Source: Rostratula benghalensis
Taxonomy: Eukaryota > Chordata > Aves > Charadriiformes > Rostratulidae
NCBI GenBank assembly: GCA_013399305.1
Contig: VXAI01000015.1
Location: forward strand, 5,573,044-5,637,043
Direction: 5' to 3'
Length of the DNA stretch: 64,000 nucleotides
Translations under genes and position numbers: made by a program
Part shown: one piece after another, positions 22,981 to 33,902 of the stretch
Layout of the letters: the number at the start of each line of letters is the position of its first letter
How positions within the stretch are numbered: position 1 is the stretch's first letter
The notes under the pieces: generated by a model
What the model saw: the letters and a program-made list of their open reading frames with translations, nothing else
Told to the model about the DNA's origin: nothing
The model's database searches: none

Positions 22981-24364
22981 CCCTTAAACCATCTCCCATC
23001 ATTTTAACATGGACATTTTACTGCTTTGGCATTGCTGCAGGCTCTGTCCTGGAGCAGCACTGGCAGGACCAGGGTTGCCATGTCCCTGCTCCTGTCCCTG
23101 CCACCTTCTGCAGCTGCAGGTCTGCAGAAATCCCACTCTCCCTCAATGCCGTGGTTACAATTTCTGGCCAGCAAGCCCAAGGAACCAGAGCACTTTCCCT
23201 GGGGCAAAAGCTTTTTTGGCTGTTCCTCTGCTGCTCTGCATCACTCAGCCCCGTACTTGCAGCCTTTAAATAGGTTTATTTTCAGCATTAATAGATTGTT
23301 GTTGTTGGCTTTTCTTTTTTTTCTTCCTGCTCTCAGGGATTCATGAAATTTGGTGATTGGAGAAGCGGAAAGAGGAGCTGGGGGAAGTGGGAGTTAAAAA
23401 CGATTAAAAGGTGGTGGTGGGAGCAACTCCAGCACCGAGGCAGGGATGAGGCAAAGCCCCCGAGAGACAGAGAGGAATTTCCTCTGTGCAGCCTGGAGCA
23501 GGAGCTGGCCCCTCTGCCTTTTAAATCATTTTATTGTGGAAATGACCTAAAATTCACAATCCCATAAGGTAGAGTGTGGGGGGAGAAAGAGAGGGAGGCT
23601 GCTGGTGCCAAGAGGCCACAGTGAGAGGCAGCCCTCCCTCAGGGAAGATACAGGTCAGGAGGAAGGGGGGTGAGAAGCAGCACGGGCTCCCAGCTGGGGT
23701 GATTCCACGTGGGGCAGGATCCAGTGTGGCACTGCATTCCTGCGAGCATCTCCCATTTCTGGGTGTTTTCAGGTTGCTTATTTTCCCTTTGCCCAGAACC
23801 TGTGCCTTCCCTTGCCATCATCAATCATTTTGGCTGGGGATGAGAACTTTATCTTCATTTTTGTCCTTGAAGAAGATGTCATCACTCCGGCGTTAACACG
23901 GGAACATTGCCTTCTGCTTGCCAGCACTTGCCGTTCCCGCAGAGGCTCCTCGGTGGCAGTCACTACTGCAATAGGCTGGGGTTTTTTTCTTTTTTTCTTT
24001 TTTTTTTTTTCTTAATATCCTGAGATTTTCTGAGGCTGAGCTAGGAGTACAGGAGCTGCTTTGGGGCACAGGCAATTGCTCACCAAATTAAGCCTGGCTT
24101 TGAGGTATTTCATTTGGCAGCTTTTGAGATCTGGTCATTTCTACCTCTGATGGGACCCAAACCCCATGTGGGTGTGTTGCTGAGGGGGTACTTCATGCCT
24201 CAACTTTGTCTTGCTGCTTAACCCCCATCTAAGAGAAAAAAACGGCTTCTCCCCAAAATGATCTTCCTAAATTTCTGAAATTTAGCTTTCTCTCCCCACT
24301 GTGTGTTGCTAGGTGAACCCACAGGCAGATGTTGAGCATTTCCATGAGCCATCCCACTGCCCCA
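22981..24364. other. Unique non-coding sequence, nothing recognised
   Basis: Mixed sequence with a pyrimidine-rich stretch near 23310-23335 and the T-rich tract at 23982-24013. Frames of up to 106 codons overlap on both strands. No exon or repeat family was seen beyond the simple tracts. Confidence 0.5.
23982..24013 (+). repeat. T-rich tract
   Basis: About 30 bases of T interrupted by single Cs. Low-complexity sequence. Confidence 0.85.
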
Positions 24365-24525
24365 GTGTCGCCTCTGGTGTTCAATCATTTTAATTCTTTA
24401 ACAACGATATCCTTGTATATTAGCTTAACACGTCGCCAGTGTAATATCCGTGATGCTGATTAAATTAAAGAAAGGTTCCTGATAAACCTGGGATTCGATT
24501 ATGTGTATTAATCCCCTTTTTTCCC
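24365..24525. promoter_or_regulatory. Candidate conserved non-coding element (short)
   Basis: About 150 bases of AT-rich unique sequence, with CAATCATTTTAATTC, GCTGATTAAATTAAAG and ATTCGATTATGTGTATTAATCC. Several homeodomain-like and TAATCC-type words occur close together. Inference from motif density only. Confidence 0.33.
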
Positions 24526-25229
24526 CCCAGAGGAGATGCTGGGGAAGTGTGGTAGGGGCTCTCCTGCTGTGTGAGGCTTTATGCGCCATGTGGCGTGAGC
24601 ACCTGGGGAATTAAGGCAATGAGAGAAGATGCTGCACCGTTTAGGAAGGAAACATTCCTTTTTCTTGACTAACCAGAGAGAAAAATCTCACTTTATGCTT
24701 GTCTCTGGTTTTCAACCTAACAAAATTTTGCTCATTTATTTCTTGAAAAGAAATGATTCTGTTGGAAATATTGGTAGTGCTGTCTCCCTAGTGGTACTGA
24801 GAGCACAGAAGGAGCAAAATGGTAGTGAGGTTAAAATTTATGTACTATTTTTTTTGGATCCAAGAAAAACTTGGGGATGTCTTCACCCACATATGGAGAA
24901 ACGCTGCTCCAGGATGCTGACTTTAGGGTACAGCACAGCACGAGCTCCTGTCCTGCACCAATGAGGTTTTCCTGGCACTGGGCTGATTTTGGGCTGGATT
25001 GAGCAGGGTGAGAATGAAACCAGAAAGCTTGCCTCGGTCCTCTCCTTGAAGGGGAAATTTCCCTCCCTGCCCCATGCCTGGGAAGTGACACTGAAGGTTT
25101 TTCAAGCACTTTGAGAGCTCTTGTTAAATGGTGCTATCAAAATGAAAAATGTGATTTTCTCTGAGTGGCCCCACCTGTGACTCATCCATCTCTATTAGGG
25201 CAGAGAGTCAGAGTGAGTTATGGGAAGTC
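24526..25229. other. Unique non-coding sequence, nothing recognised
   Basis: Mixed composition. A 111-codon + frame at 24629-24964 overlaps minus-strand frames and resembles nothing known. Confidence 0.45.
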
Positions 25230-26589
25230 CTTGTTAACCTCGGGAGAATTTTATTCCTAATTTTGGGGGTGGTTTTGCTCGCTGGGGAGATCTAGAAGAG
25301 GACTCTCATGGAAAAAATAGTTTAATGAGGATATTGCACAGCATTTATTAAAAGCAAATATTTTGCACTTCAAAGAATCTATCAAAGGCATGAATTTAGA
25401 AAAAAAAATTAAAATTACTTTATCTGACCATAAAATCTTGTCAGTGCATTATCTGTTTGGGGTGGGTAGTCAAATTTGAAACCGTTCTCACTAGGGTGGT
25501 TGTTTCCTGCCCGGGTCAAGGAATGAGATAAATAGCTTTAAAAAAATAAATAATCCCAATCTAATAAAAAGTCAACATTTAGTTTGGCCTAAAAAAAAAA
25601 AAAATGGAAACCTCTCTCTTCTGTGAGACTGCTTGCTCCCCAAGATGCTGCTGACCCCAGGGAGATTATTTTTAGACAATCTCATTTTTAGGCTCTTCCC
25701 ACCAGAGTGGGATGGGGCCAGAGAGCAGGATCTGTCCCCAGAGCATCTCTGGGCTGCTTGAGGAGCTCGTTGGTGCTTCAAACCCATCCTGACCCACCTT
25801 TACAGGACAGGAGGAGAAGCAGATGCTGTGATGGTTACATTGGCGAATTGAGAGGGACAGTGCACAGGGCAGCATCTCTTTGGGACTTTCTGCTCTGGCC
25901 TTTCAGTTATTTAGCTGATAGCTTTAGAGAATATTTCTTTAATTTATGAAGCTTGTGTGAAAGGGTATTGAATTACAGCAGGGTTTTGCCAAATCAGAGC
26001 TCTCTCCTGAAAGCTCAAAATGAGTTCTTGCTTTATTTCTGCCTATTAGGAAGAAATATTAGTATTTTCTTCAGATGAGGGGGGAAAAAACCTGTAAATT
26101 TCCAGTTTTAATCTGAAACTAGAAAATTGAATATTGCTCCTTGCTGCTGGTTGTGAAAAGTCTCATTTGGAGATGGGGTAGCATCACTGCCCTGTGCTGC
26201 TGGTGTGGGTTATCCTGGGGCAAATCTCATGCTGTTTTCCCCATGGAGAGGATGGAAATTATGGCCAAGGAGCTCTCCCTGTGTCCCCCTGAGACCCTGG
26301 CACGTTGTAATACCCTATATTTAACTTCAGAGCTCGCTTAGGCTAAATAAGAGCCCTTTTATAGGGAATGGGAAAAGTTAAACATATTGCTTGGGTTTAC
26401 AAGTAGTTATTAAATATTTGTTGCTGGGCTGTGATGGGTTCCCATTCTGTCTCTAGCTTGCTGTCAAGTCTGTTTAAAGGGATATAAATAAGCCCAGTGG
26501 GGCTCCGTGGCCACAGTGGCCCAGCCCTGCCAGGAACAAGCCCCCGGATTTGAATTTTTGGAGGGATTTTGGCTCCCCAGGTTTCTGCT
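25230..26589. promoter_or_regulatory. Series of weak AT-rich candidate patches
   Basis: AT-rich unique patches at about 25300-25570, 25900-26130 and 26325-26480 are separated by GC-richer DNA. They contain AAAATTAAAATTACTTTATC, TTCAGTTATTTAGC and TATTAAATATTTG. An A13 run lies at about 25591-25603. No coding exon was recognised. They may be minor elements of the stronger block that follows. Confidence 0.22.
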
Positions 26590-26985
26590 TCTGCCCCCGC
26601 CATACAGAACCGCCTGATAAAGCAATAACTCAGCTTTATTGATTATGTCAAAGGCAGTAATTCAAGAAAGCTATTTAAATTCACAAGAGGAAGCTATTGC
26701 AATTATAAGTGTCTGCAGCAGATTATTAATCATTTTTGTTATGGCTATCAAGCCACAAGACAGGCATTTTCTGTAAGGCTTACGTGAGCGCCAGCTTTTC
26801 AGTAATGAGTTGGGGTTTGCTCACTTATTGGTTCATAACGTGGAATAAAAAATAAGCAAACTGTTCTTTATCTAAACCAATATGCATAAAGCTTTATAGG
26901 ATATTGCTGTAGGAGTGTATAAACTTCCAGTAGTCTAAATTCATATTCTGTTCAATCCAGACAAATCCCAGCTCTGCGCTCCCCT
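26590..26985. promoter_or_regulatory. Candidate conserved non-coding element (strong texture)
   Basis: About 390 bases of unique AT-rich DNA. It holds the inverted pair GATTA-T-TAATC at 26721-26731, followed by ATTTTTGTTATGG. TTATTGGTTCATAACG, GCAAACTG, ACCAATATGCATAAAGC and CTAAATTCATATTCTG follow. The words are varied rather than repetitive, stops are in all frames, and the edges to GC-richer flanks are abrupt. This is the texture of deeply conserved vertebrate enhancers, but alignment is needed. Confidence 0.4.
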
Positions 26986-28035
26986 CCTCTTTATTTCTCC
27001 AGCGTTATTCCTACAATATACCACAATTTGGGACAGAGCAAGTTGATGTCTTGCAGTAGTTGCCTGCACATATGCATTAGGGAAAGGCTAAATCCAGACC
27101 CCTCATGGTGGCCAGTGCTCTTGGCGGGGGCTTGCTGGGTTGCAGAGTTGGGTGGGCTCCCCGTGACCTCACCAGCACGTTGCATGAGGCCATGGCCATG
27201 TCATGGTCTCTGGTGGGTTTTCAGGTCTTAGGCTGTGACTCCAGCACTTCACATCACCTGCTGCCACCCAAATCCCTGTACCACCATCTTTCCCATCTGC
27301 TTTACTGGTACCTCAGCCCCTGCCCAGACTCTCGTGTTGTGCCACAGCTCATGGTAGCAGGGCAATCGCTGGTAAATTATGCCTACCTACCAGAAATATC
27401 AAACAAATTAGAGGAAATTTAGACAAGGGGAATAAAACCCAGTGAAGTGACAGAGAGACTGACTGATGGAGAAGAATTAATATGGTTTTGAGGATGTGTG
27501 TGAAGGAGGATGTTGTGTCACTGGAGAGCTGTGATGGTTTGCTGGATGGGACTGTGGCAGGGTAGAGGCAGAGCTGGGTCTCCTGTCTTTGTGTTGCATT
27601 AGGACCTTTGGGTGCTGAGGATCCTGGTCCAGGAGATGTCCCCCCTCCCTATCATCTTGCTCAGGGTCTGCCACAGATGGAAGTTTTGGGGGCTGGTTAT
27701 TGCTGTTCAGCATTCCTGTGAATATCTGGCTCTTCCAGCCAGGGAAAATGGGCTTTTACACCACTCCTTTAAATTACTACTTACCTTTGGTTACCAGTGA
27801 GACCCCAGAGCTGATAACACTGGCAGGTTAAAGCCAGGCAGTCTTGGCTGATGGCCAGTCCCCATTTGTACTGTGGATGTTTTTTTTCTTTTTCTTCAGA
27901 AAGGCAGTTAAGCGGAACATTTTTCTATAAAAAGCTGCAAAAGAGATCAGAGCAGCTCTTCCTCTCCTCTTCCATCTCCTTTGCTTAGTGACCTAGAACT
28001 AAATGTTTTATTATTAGAAGGAAAAGAATGTATAT

Positions 28036-28038
<3 letters not shown>

Positions 28039-28066
<28 letters not shown>
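28039..28066. repeat. (AT)14 microsatellite
   Basis: Fourteen perfect AT units, preceded by an imperfect TATATGTG lead. Likely length-polymorphic. Confidence 0.95.
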
Positions 28067-28070
<4 letters not shown>

Positions 28071-28530
28071 GGCAGGTCTTTGATAGAGGTTTTGGGAAAG
28101 CTTTTCTCTACAGCAGGATGGAGGTGATGCTTGCATGGGTCACCTGCTGAAGAGGAAAAGAGGCCTGGAGCATTCTCCCCAGTGGATAAAGAGGTGTGGG
28201 GTGCCTGTAAGCATAGAGTCATCTCCTCGCTTTTGTCTGCTCCCCAATAAACTGGGGATTTGAAGCAGGAGTTTTGGATTGGGAAGGTGAGAGGCTGGTG
28301 GGGCTCAGCATTCCTGCAGAGCAGGGTCCTCTGTGGGACCAGCTCTGGGTCCCCCCTAAGGAACTAGCCCTGGCCCCCTACAGGCTTCTGATGAGAGCCC
28401 AGAGTGTAGTGGCTTGTCTCTTGTAAAACCAGGATGGTAGGACAGGAGGTGCAAGACAGCCAGAGAGATGCTGTCCAGATGGACAAGTGAGCCTTGTCCT
28501 GCGTGGCCTGAGCCTTGGCAAAATTCCTAC

Positions 28531-28549
28531 ACCCCCCCCCACCCCCCCA
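28531..28549 (+). repeat. C-rich tract
   Basis: Two C runs (nine and seven bases) separated by a single A. Confidence 0.85.
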
Positions 28550-28841
28550 AGTTGTGCTGGTTTTGATTAAATTCTTCATCAAACATTTATTTTGCCTGAA
28601 AGGAACCTTTTGTTCTTGTTCTGGGGCCTTTGGGTTATAAAAACTTCAGCTGCAAACACTTAATTAAAAAAGTGTTTTCCCTGCTCTGTCCATCAGGAGG
28701 TTATTTCAAGGCACATCAGTGCTCGTGGTGTGTAACTGAGGGTCTACGGGGGTAGCAAAGCCTGGACGTGCAAACTGGGAGGGAGACTGGGCTCTGGGCG
28801 GTTGCTCTGGATCCCAAAAATGGCTGCAGCAGCATAAACTC

Positions 28842-28900
28842 TCATAGAACCATGGAATATCTTGAGCTGGAAGAGACCCATAAGGATTGTCAAGTCCCAC
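28842..28900 (-). mobile_element. CR1 LINE 3'-end fragment, minus strand
   Basis: The segment starts TCATAGAACCATGGAATATC and continues with GAGCTGGAAGAGACCCATAAGGATTGTCAAGTCC-like sequence. This is the reverse complement of a CR1 3' end of the subtype reading GAGTTGGAAGGGACCCACAAGGATCATCGAGTCC. Only about 60 bases remain, a very short 5'-truncated insertion. Confidence 0.85.
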
Positions 28901-30093
28901 TCAGCAGTGAGTGAGGATGTGGGACAGGCAACAGCAGCCCTTTCTGGGAAGGATGGCATTATTTTCCTTTTGGGTCTAATTTACCTTCAGAGGAAAAAAA
29001 ATAATTCATAAAGTGGTCACGTCGGCTCGGGTTGCCAATGGATGCGTGACCATGAGTGAGCAGAAAACAGGGTTTAATTTAAATGAAAGGCTTCTTCCTA
29101 GAAGAAGATGCTCTCTGCTGTTAGACACGGCCTGGGCACTGCTTCTCCACAGCCAGGTAGGGCTTCAGCTTTCTCTCTTCCATCAATTTCACTTACTCTG
29201 TGGCTGACAGCAGCCCTTCCCTGGGCTTTGCCTCTGAGCACTCGTACGTTCAGATACCTAAAAATGGCAATGGGGAGGCGAGATGTTCCTCGCCTTGCTG
29301 GGAGCAGGGTTTTTTATTTTTACTTTATCACATCAGCTATAAACAGCTATTAGAGATTCTCCTGCAAGAGTCACCATACAAACTGCTTTGGTTTCTGTCC
29401 CAATTATAGAGCAGCAGAACAGAAAGAATTAATGCTGCAGTAGCAAACGTAGGCAAGGAGGTTTTTCTAGGGGAATTGCCCTGAAAACATGTTTGATGGC
29501 TGTTGTGTATTTCTGGGTGCTGATGATTTTCATGCTCAAGACAACGATGCCCATGTTCTGTACTCCACAGGGCAGGCATGATTGCAGTGCAGGGTCGTCT
29601 CTCAGCTGGGAATTGCTGTTCTTAATTGAAGAGCACTAAGGAGTTAACAACTTGTCTCTTCAGGCAGCTCCTGGCTGTTGAATATGGCCCTGGCCCAGAG
29701 CACACACATGCAGGATGGGCACTCTGCTGGGGATGGTCAACAATGGAGTTTCCTCTGGGTGCTGCCCCAGTCCAGGGCATGGGTAGAGGTGTCCTGAGGC
29801 TACGCTTCAGCTCTGCACCCTTAAATTCCCAGTACAATGCCCTTTTGGTACAGCATCTCCATGGAGGAGCTGGTGCTGGCACATCCCAGTGGGTTTTGCC
29901 ATGGTGAATTGGGAGCAGAGCTCCCAGCACAACTGCTCCTGTGTGGGCACAGGTGTGAGGTGCTGCCTTGTGGGCTTTAACATCTTTCCTGTCTTCATTT
30001 TCCAATAAAACCTTTTTCTTTTAAAGGCAAGCAGAGTGCCATTGGCCAACAGGGCTCGGCTGGAAGTTTTGTGATAGGTGAAAATGGGGTGCA
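28901..30093. other. Unique non-coding sequence, nothing recognised
   Basis: Mixed composition with frames of up to 127 codons overlapping on both strands. No repeat family, exon or RNA gene was recognised. Confidence 0.5.
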
Positions 30094-30822
30094 GTGTATT
30101 ATTTACTGAGCTGTCAGGGCTGGGCTGCAACGAGGATGGAGGGAGGAGCTAAAAACTGGGATTTGTTTTGGGGACAGTTTTCTTTTGTGACAAGTAAATA
30201 TCTCTTCAATAGATGGACTTGCTTGCCTGTGGCCTATGTTTTGGTTGCTTGGCTCATCTCTCTTTGTCCTTTTACACGTTTTTATGCAGAGAGGGACAGG
30301 CTGCACAGCACAGATGGGAGGGAAGCCAGGCTGAAAATGGGCAGTGATTTCCCCTTTCCCTTTTTTAATGGTCACAGAACTAATAGCCAGAGCCTCCGCG
30401 TTGTGAGCAAACAGCTCAGAACTGACGGATGCTGCCGTTTCACCGTACATCACTCAGATCATATTTTCAGTTGTGCTATACGACCTCTCTCTTCCATTAG
30501 CACCAATGTTTTCAGGTCTCATTTTCACATAAATTTTGTGGTGCTGGCTCCAAAAGGCAGTGCTGCTTTCGGCTTCTCATCACGGCTGTTGTCGGCACGT
30601 CTCGGATGTGCAGACGGATGGACGGCACTGCCAGCCCCCCCGGCACCGAGGGTGAGATGGGAAGAGCTGAGGCGAGAATTTACAGTGGGTAGGAGGAGGA
30701 TGCAGAGGTCAGGCAGGAGATGCTCTGAACAGGCTGGGCACCAGCTTCATTTTTCTTTCTTTTGTTTTCGTGTGAGACAAGGACTAAACGTTGCGTACGG
30801 TCTTTGCTGTGCCAGTTCTTGA
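30094..30822 (+). other. 242-codon open frame, function unknown, probably not a gene
   Basis: This is the longest + strand frame in the window. Its translation has a hydrophobic stretch near residues 41-60 and an arginine-rich part near residues 188-215, but no domain I recognise. No promoter, splice pattern or supporting neighbour is visible. A 116-codon minus frame lies under its first half, and the 319-codon minus frame overlaps its last 76 bases. A chance frame is the most likely explanation. An exon with retained intron sequence or a bird-specific transcript cannot be excluded. Confidence 0.12.
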
Positions 30823-31706
30823 GATTTAAAAAAAAAGAAAAAAACCCAACAAAAAACAAAACAACCAAAAACCAACCTAAAAAATGACTGCAAGCAACCC
30901 CCGAACAGTCTGTTCAAGCTGGAAATCTCACCGCTTACTTGATGTGACCTTTCTGGCTGTGGGGAAGGGAAAACGGGTTTGCAGTTCTCATAAATAGCAA
31001 TCTTGTAGGACAGCAGGAGGTGCGGAGGGAAGGCGTCTCCCAGAACAGCCCAAGGGTAACCCCGTTTCACAGCCAGCCCTGTCCGATGGTTCCTGCTGGG
31101 TGATGCTCCTGCCTGGCCATGCTGGCACACCTGCTGCAACACCGTGTCTTCCTGGGTGTGAAATTTGGCACGTGATGGCTGTTGGGGATGGGGTGGGGTG
31201 TCAGTGTGTCTCTGGAGGGGTGTCTGCTGGCAGAGAGCTTCTGCCAAAAAAAGGCTAGAGGGAAAAAATACATGTTTGCAGGGATGCAGTGGCATCCCTC
31301 GGTGGTGGGAGACTTTCTGGTGAATGCACAATGGGCAAATTTGGGTGACAAACCCTGCCTGGCAACAAACTAATCTGTGTTTGGGACCTGTTATTGGGAA
31401 CCGAGAGTCACCCAGAAAAGAGCTGCAGGAGACCTGGTGCAAGGAGCTGCCTCTGCCCTGTTCCCTTCCTTTCTGCCTCTGAGACTGGACACGAAAGGTG
31501 TAAAAGAGGGGATGACACTTTAAACTGAAACCGGCTAGAAATGTCTTATGTTTTGCAGGATTTAATGATTTTTTTTTTCTTTCCTGCCCTTTATTTTCTA
31601 TCAGCTTGCTCTTTAGGTTTGCCTTCCCCGTAAGCCTGGGGTGCTTGCTGCAGCCTGTCTTCAAGCTTATGAGAAGTAGGTTTCTTTGGACTGCAGCAGA
31701 GCTCAT
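30747..31706 (-). other. 319-codon open frame, function unknown, probably not a gene
   Basis: This is the longest frame in the window. It ends by reading through the A-rich tract at 30828-30884, which gives a phenylalanine-rich hydrophobic run near the C-terminus. The rest is rich in H, Q, S, P and C with no recognisable domain. A frame this long is uncommon by chance at this base composition, but genomic DNA is not random and no transcript evidence is visible. It converges with the 242-codon + frame. Confidence 0.13.
30828..30884 (+). repeat. A-rich / AAAC-type low-complexity tract
   Basis: A runs interspersed with CCCAACAAAA and CAACCAAAAACC words. Similar to the tracts at 6738, 9434 and (minus strand) 12046. 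Confidence 0.8.
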
Positions 31707-33000
31707 TGCATCAGCACAGGCATCAAAATCATGGTGGGGAGGATTTACCCTAAGATGAGTGACTGGGCTCTGTGGCCCACCTTGGTATTTTTATTGCTGT
31801 TATGGAGTTCCAGCAGCATCCTGGGGACGAAGAAGGAGCAGGATAGGCCTTCTCTGGCACAGCCACATGGCCAAAGAGGTTTCAGAGGAAATATATGTCC
31901 AAAACCCCCCTAGGATGGCAGTGTGGGTTGGCTTTCAGCCAACAACCAGACACTAGTGGTGGCTCTTAGGCAGCTTTGGTGGCTTCAGCCACCCCATGGC
32001 ATGTCCCTAGGGTTGTCCCTCAGGTCTGTGTGCCTGTGGCTGCGTGCATCCGTAGCGGCACAAGGCGCTTTCTCTTTGGCAAAGTGATGGGGTAATTAAT
32101 TTCAGGGCCATTGTGCTGCAGTGGCAGGCTCTGATTTATAGCCCAGGGAACAGCTTCTGGTTCAAAGTGCACATCCGTTGTGTTAATGCTCCATGATCTT
32201 TACCCCCTTGAGGAAATGGCAGAGAATGAGGAGATTATTGCCACCAGACTGGGCTCCTGGTATTACCATGATAAAGCCGGCACAGATGAGGGGTGGGCTC
32301 TGCATACAGAGCAGCTTCCCCTCCCTGCAGTAAAGAGCCCGGCATGTCTTCCCCAAGGATGGGGCTGATAAGGGAGTGTCTGTCACACAGTTCCTGTACC
32401 CAGCTGCAGCTTGGGGCCCTTCTTCTTCCATTTTTTTCTCTTTCCTCCATTCCTTTTTGTCTATTAATTGTGCTGCCAAAAGGCATTTTAGGAAAGGAGT
32501 GTGATGGGACAGGCCAGAGGGGCAAAGCCTGGTGGCTGCCTGACTTCTCTGGGGCTGAGGGTTTCCAAATTCCTCCTTTTCCCAAAGGGAAAGACTCAGA
32601 GGGGCAGGTGGATGGATGTGCCAGGGTATTTGCCCGTCCTCAAAAGCTTCCTTCCAGCCCCCTCCTGCCAGCAGCCACCCCAACTCTCAGCTGTTTTTCC
32701 ATATGCAGAGTCTGTGAACCTGATTTGTGGCTGCACTCGGGGCATTTGGGGTAATTTCATAATTATCTGACTTTGCTTTGGAAAGTAGCTTCTTGTTGCA
32801 CCTGGTTTGGGGTCACCCTAATCTGCAGGTCCCTGAGAAGCTGCTGAGCAACTTCACTGGGTCCAGCTACCCCTTCCAGGGGCCTTACCCAGACCCTGGG
32901 GAGATTGGTGGGTTCAGGCCCTTGGTCACTTCAGCAGGATTTGAATTGAACCCAAAATATTCAGTGCCTTGAACAGGAGGGCTCTGCACACTGCTGGGGT
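31707..33000. other. Unique non-coding sequence, nothing recognised
   Basis: GC-richer sequence. Frames of 153 (+) and 166 (-) codons lie on top of each other at about 32183-32754. Neither resembles a known protein. No repeats were identified. Confidence 0.5.
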
Positions 33001-33535
33001 TTCTAGGTGTTAGTAATACTAATAATTAATACAGTGATGTGTATAATCCTGTGCACGGAGAGCTGAAGCGTTCCCCAAAGCTTCTTTGCATCATAAAACT
33101 CCTAATCAAATACAGAGTGGATCCCTGCCCTCTCCATAGCTTTAATCCAACTTCTCTTCCAGAACTAAACAGCTTTAAATTCCTCAGCCCTTGGTGTATT
33201 CAGATGCAGAGGCAAAAACTTTGCCATTTTTAAATCCTCCCCTAGTGCCAGACCAAAATCTCTGCAAACACAGACTCCATAATCCTTGCTAATTTATCAA
33301 AGGTGCTCCTGAATGCTAATTTTCCCGTGCTGTGCTCCTGGATCAGAATTACAATTGATTGACTATAAAATGATAATTATACACTGGGAGCTTTGCATTG
33401 TGTAAACACCTTAAATTGATTCTCCTGCCCTGCCAATTGCGAAATTCTTTCCATCATGTGCTAGCTCTATCTGAGATTGAAATGATTATGCCTTTTAAAA
33501 ACTTTTCTACCATGTATGGATTTTCTTGTTTAAAG
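33001..33535. promoter_or_regulatory. Candidate conserved non-coding element (strong texture)
   Basis: About 530 bases of AT-rich unique DNA. TAATTA lies at 33023-33028 within TACTAATAATTAATACAG. It also has CCTTGCTAATTTATC, GAATGCTAATTTTCC, AATTACAATTGATTG, TGATAATTATAC and ACCTTAAATTGATTC. Many AATTGATT and TAATT words recur without being tandem. No repeat signature and no convincing frame. Fits a homeodomain-rich enhancer. Conservation untested. Confidence 0.4.
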
Positions 33536-33842
33536 CAGGCGGTGAACGTGCCTTCTCCTCTGCACAGGGCTGATGCTGGAGCTGCAGGAACTCTCCCTGA
33601 AAGCAGCGAGTGGAAAAGGAGGCTTTCCAAGGGCTGGGGTTGCAAAATAAGGTCCCTGCGAGGACTGCTGGCTCCAGAGGTGACAGATAAAAAGGGGCAG
33701 CAGCTTTTGGGTGCTTCCTTAGGTGCTTGGTGGGAGCTGCTGGAGATGGTATGGCTGGAGTGAACAGGTCCCATGCTTGCCCATGCACAGCACGGGGCAT
33801 CTGGAGATGCTCCTGCTACTTCAGAAATGGTCACCCAGCACG
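33536..33842. other. Unique spacer, nothing recognised
   Basis: GC-richer sequence between the AT-rich block and a CR1 fragment. Frames on both strands overlap and look like chance. Confidence 0.5.
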
Positions 33843-33902
33843 GATAGGATAATATAGTTTGTTTGGAAGGGACCTGTGATGATCATCTAGTCCATCTGCA
33901 AC
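33843..33902 (-). mobile_element. CR1 LINE 3'-end fragment, minus strand
   Basis: The segment reading TAGTTTGTTTGGAAGGGACC and then GATCATCTAGTCCATCTGC is the reverse complement of a CR1 3' end (GGATGGACTAGATGATC...CCTTCC). The terminal ATTCTATG repeats are decayed. The bases after 33902 do not follow the CR1 consensus I know. Confidence 0.78.

Larger units (their letters stand above)
26986..28841. other. Unique non-coding sequence with a TA repeat
   Basis: GC-richer DNA with short frames on both strands only. The (AT)n at 28039-28066 and the C-rich tract at 28531-28549 lie here. No exon, RNA gene or dispersed repeat was recognised before the short CR1 piece at 28842. Confidence 0.5.
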
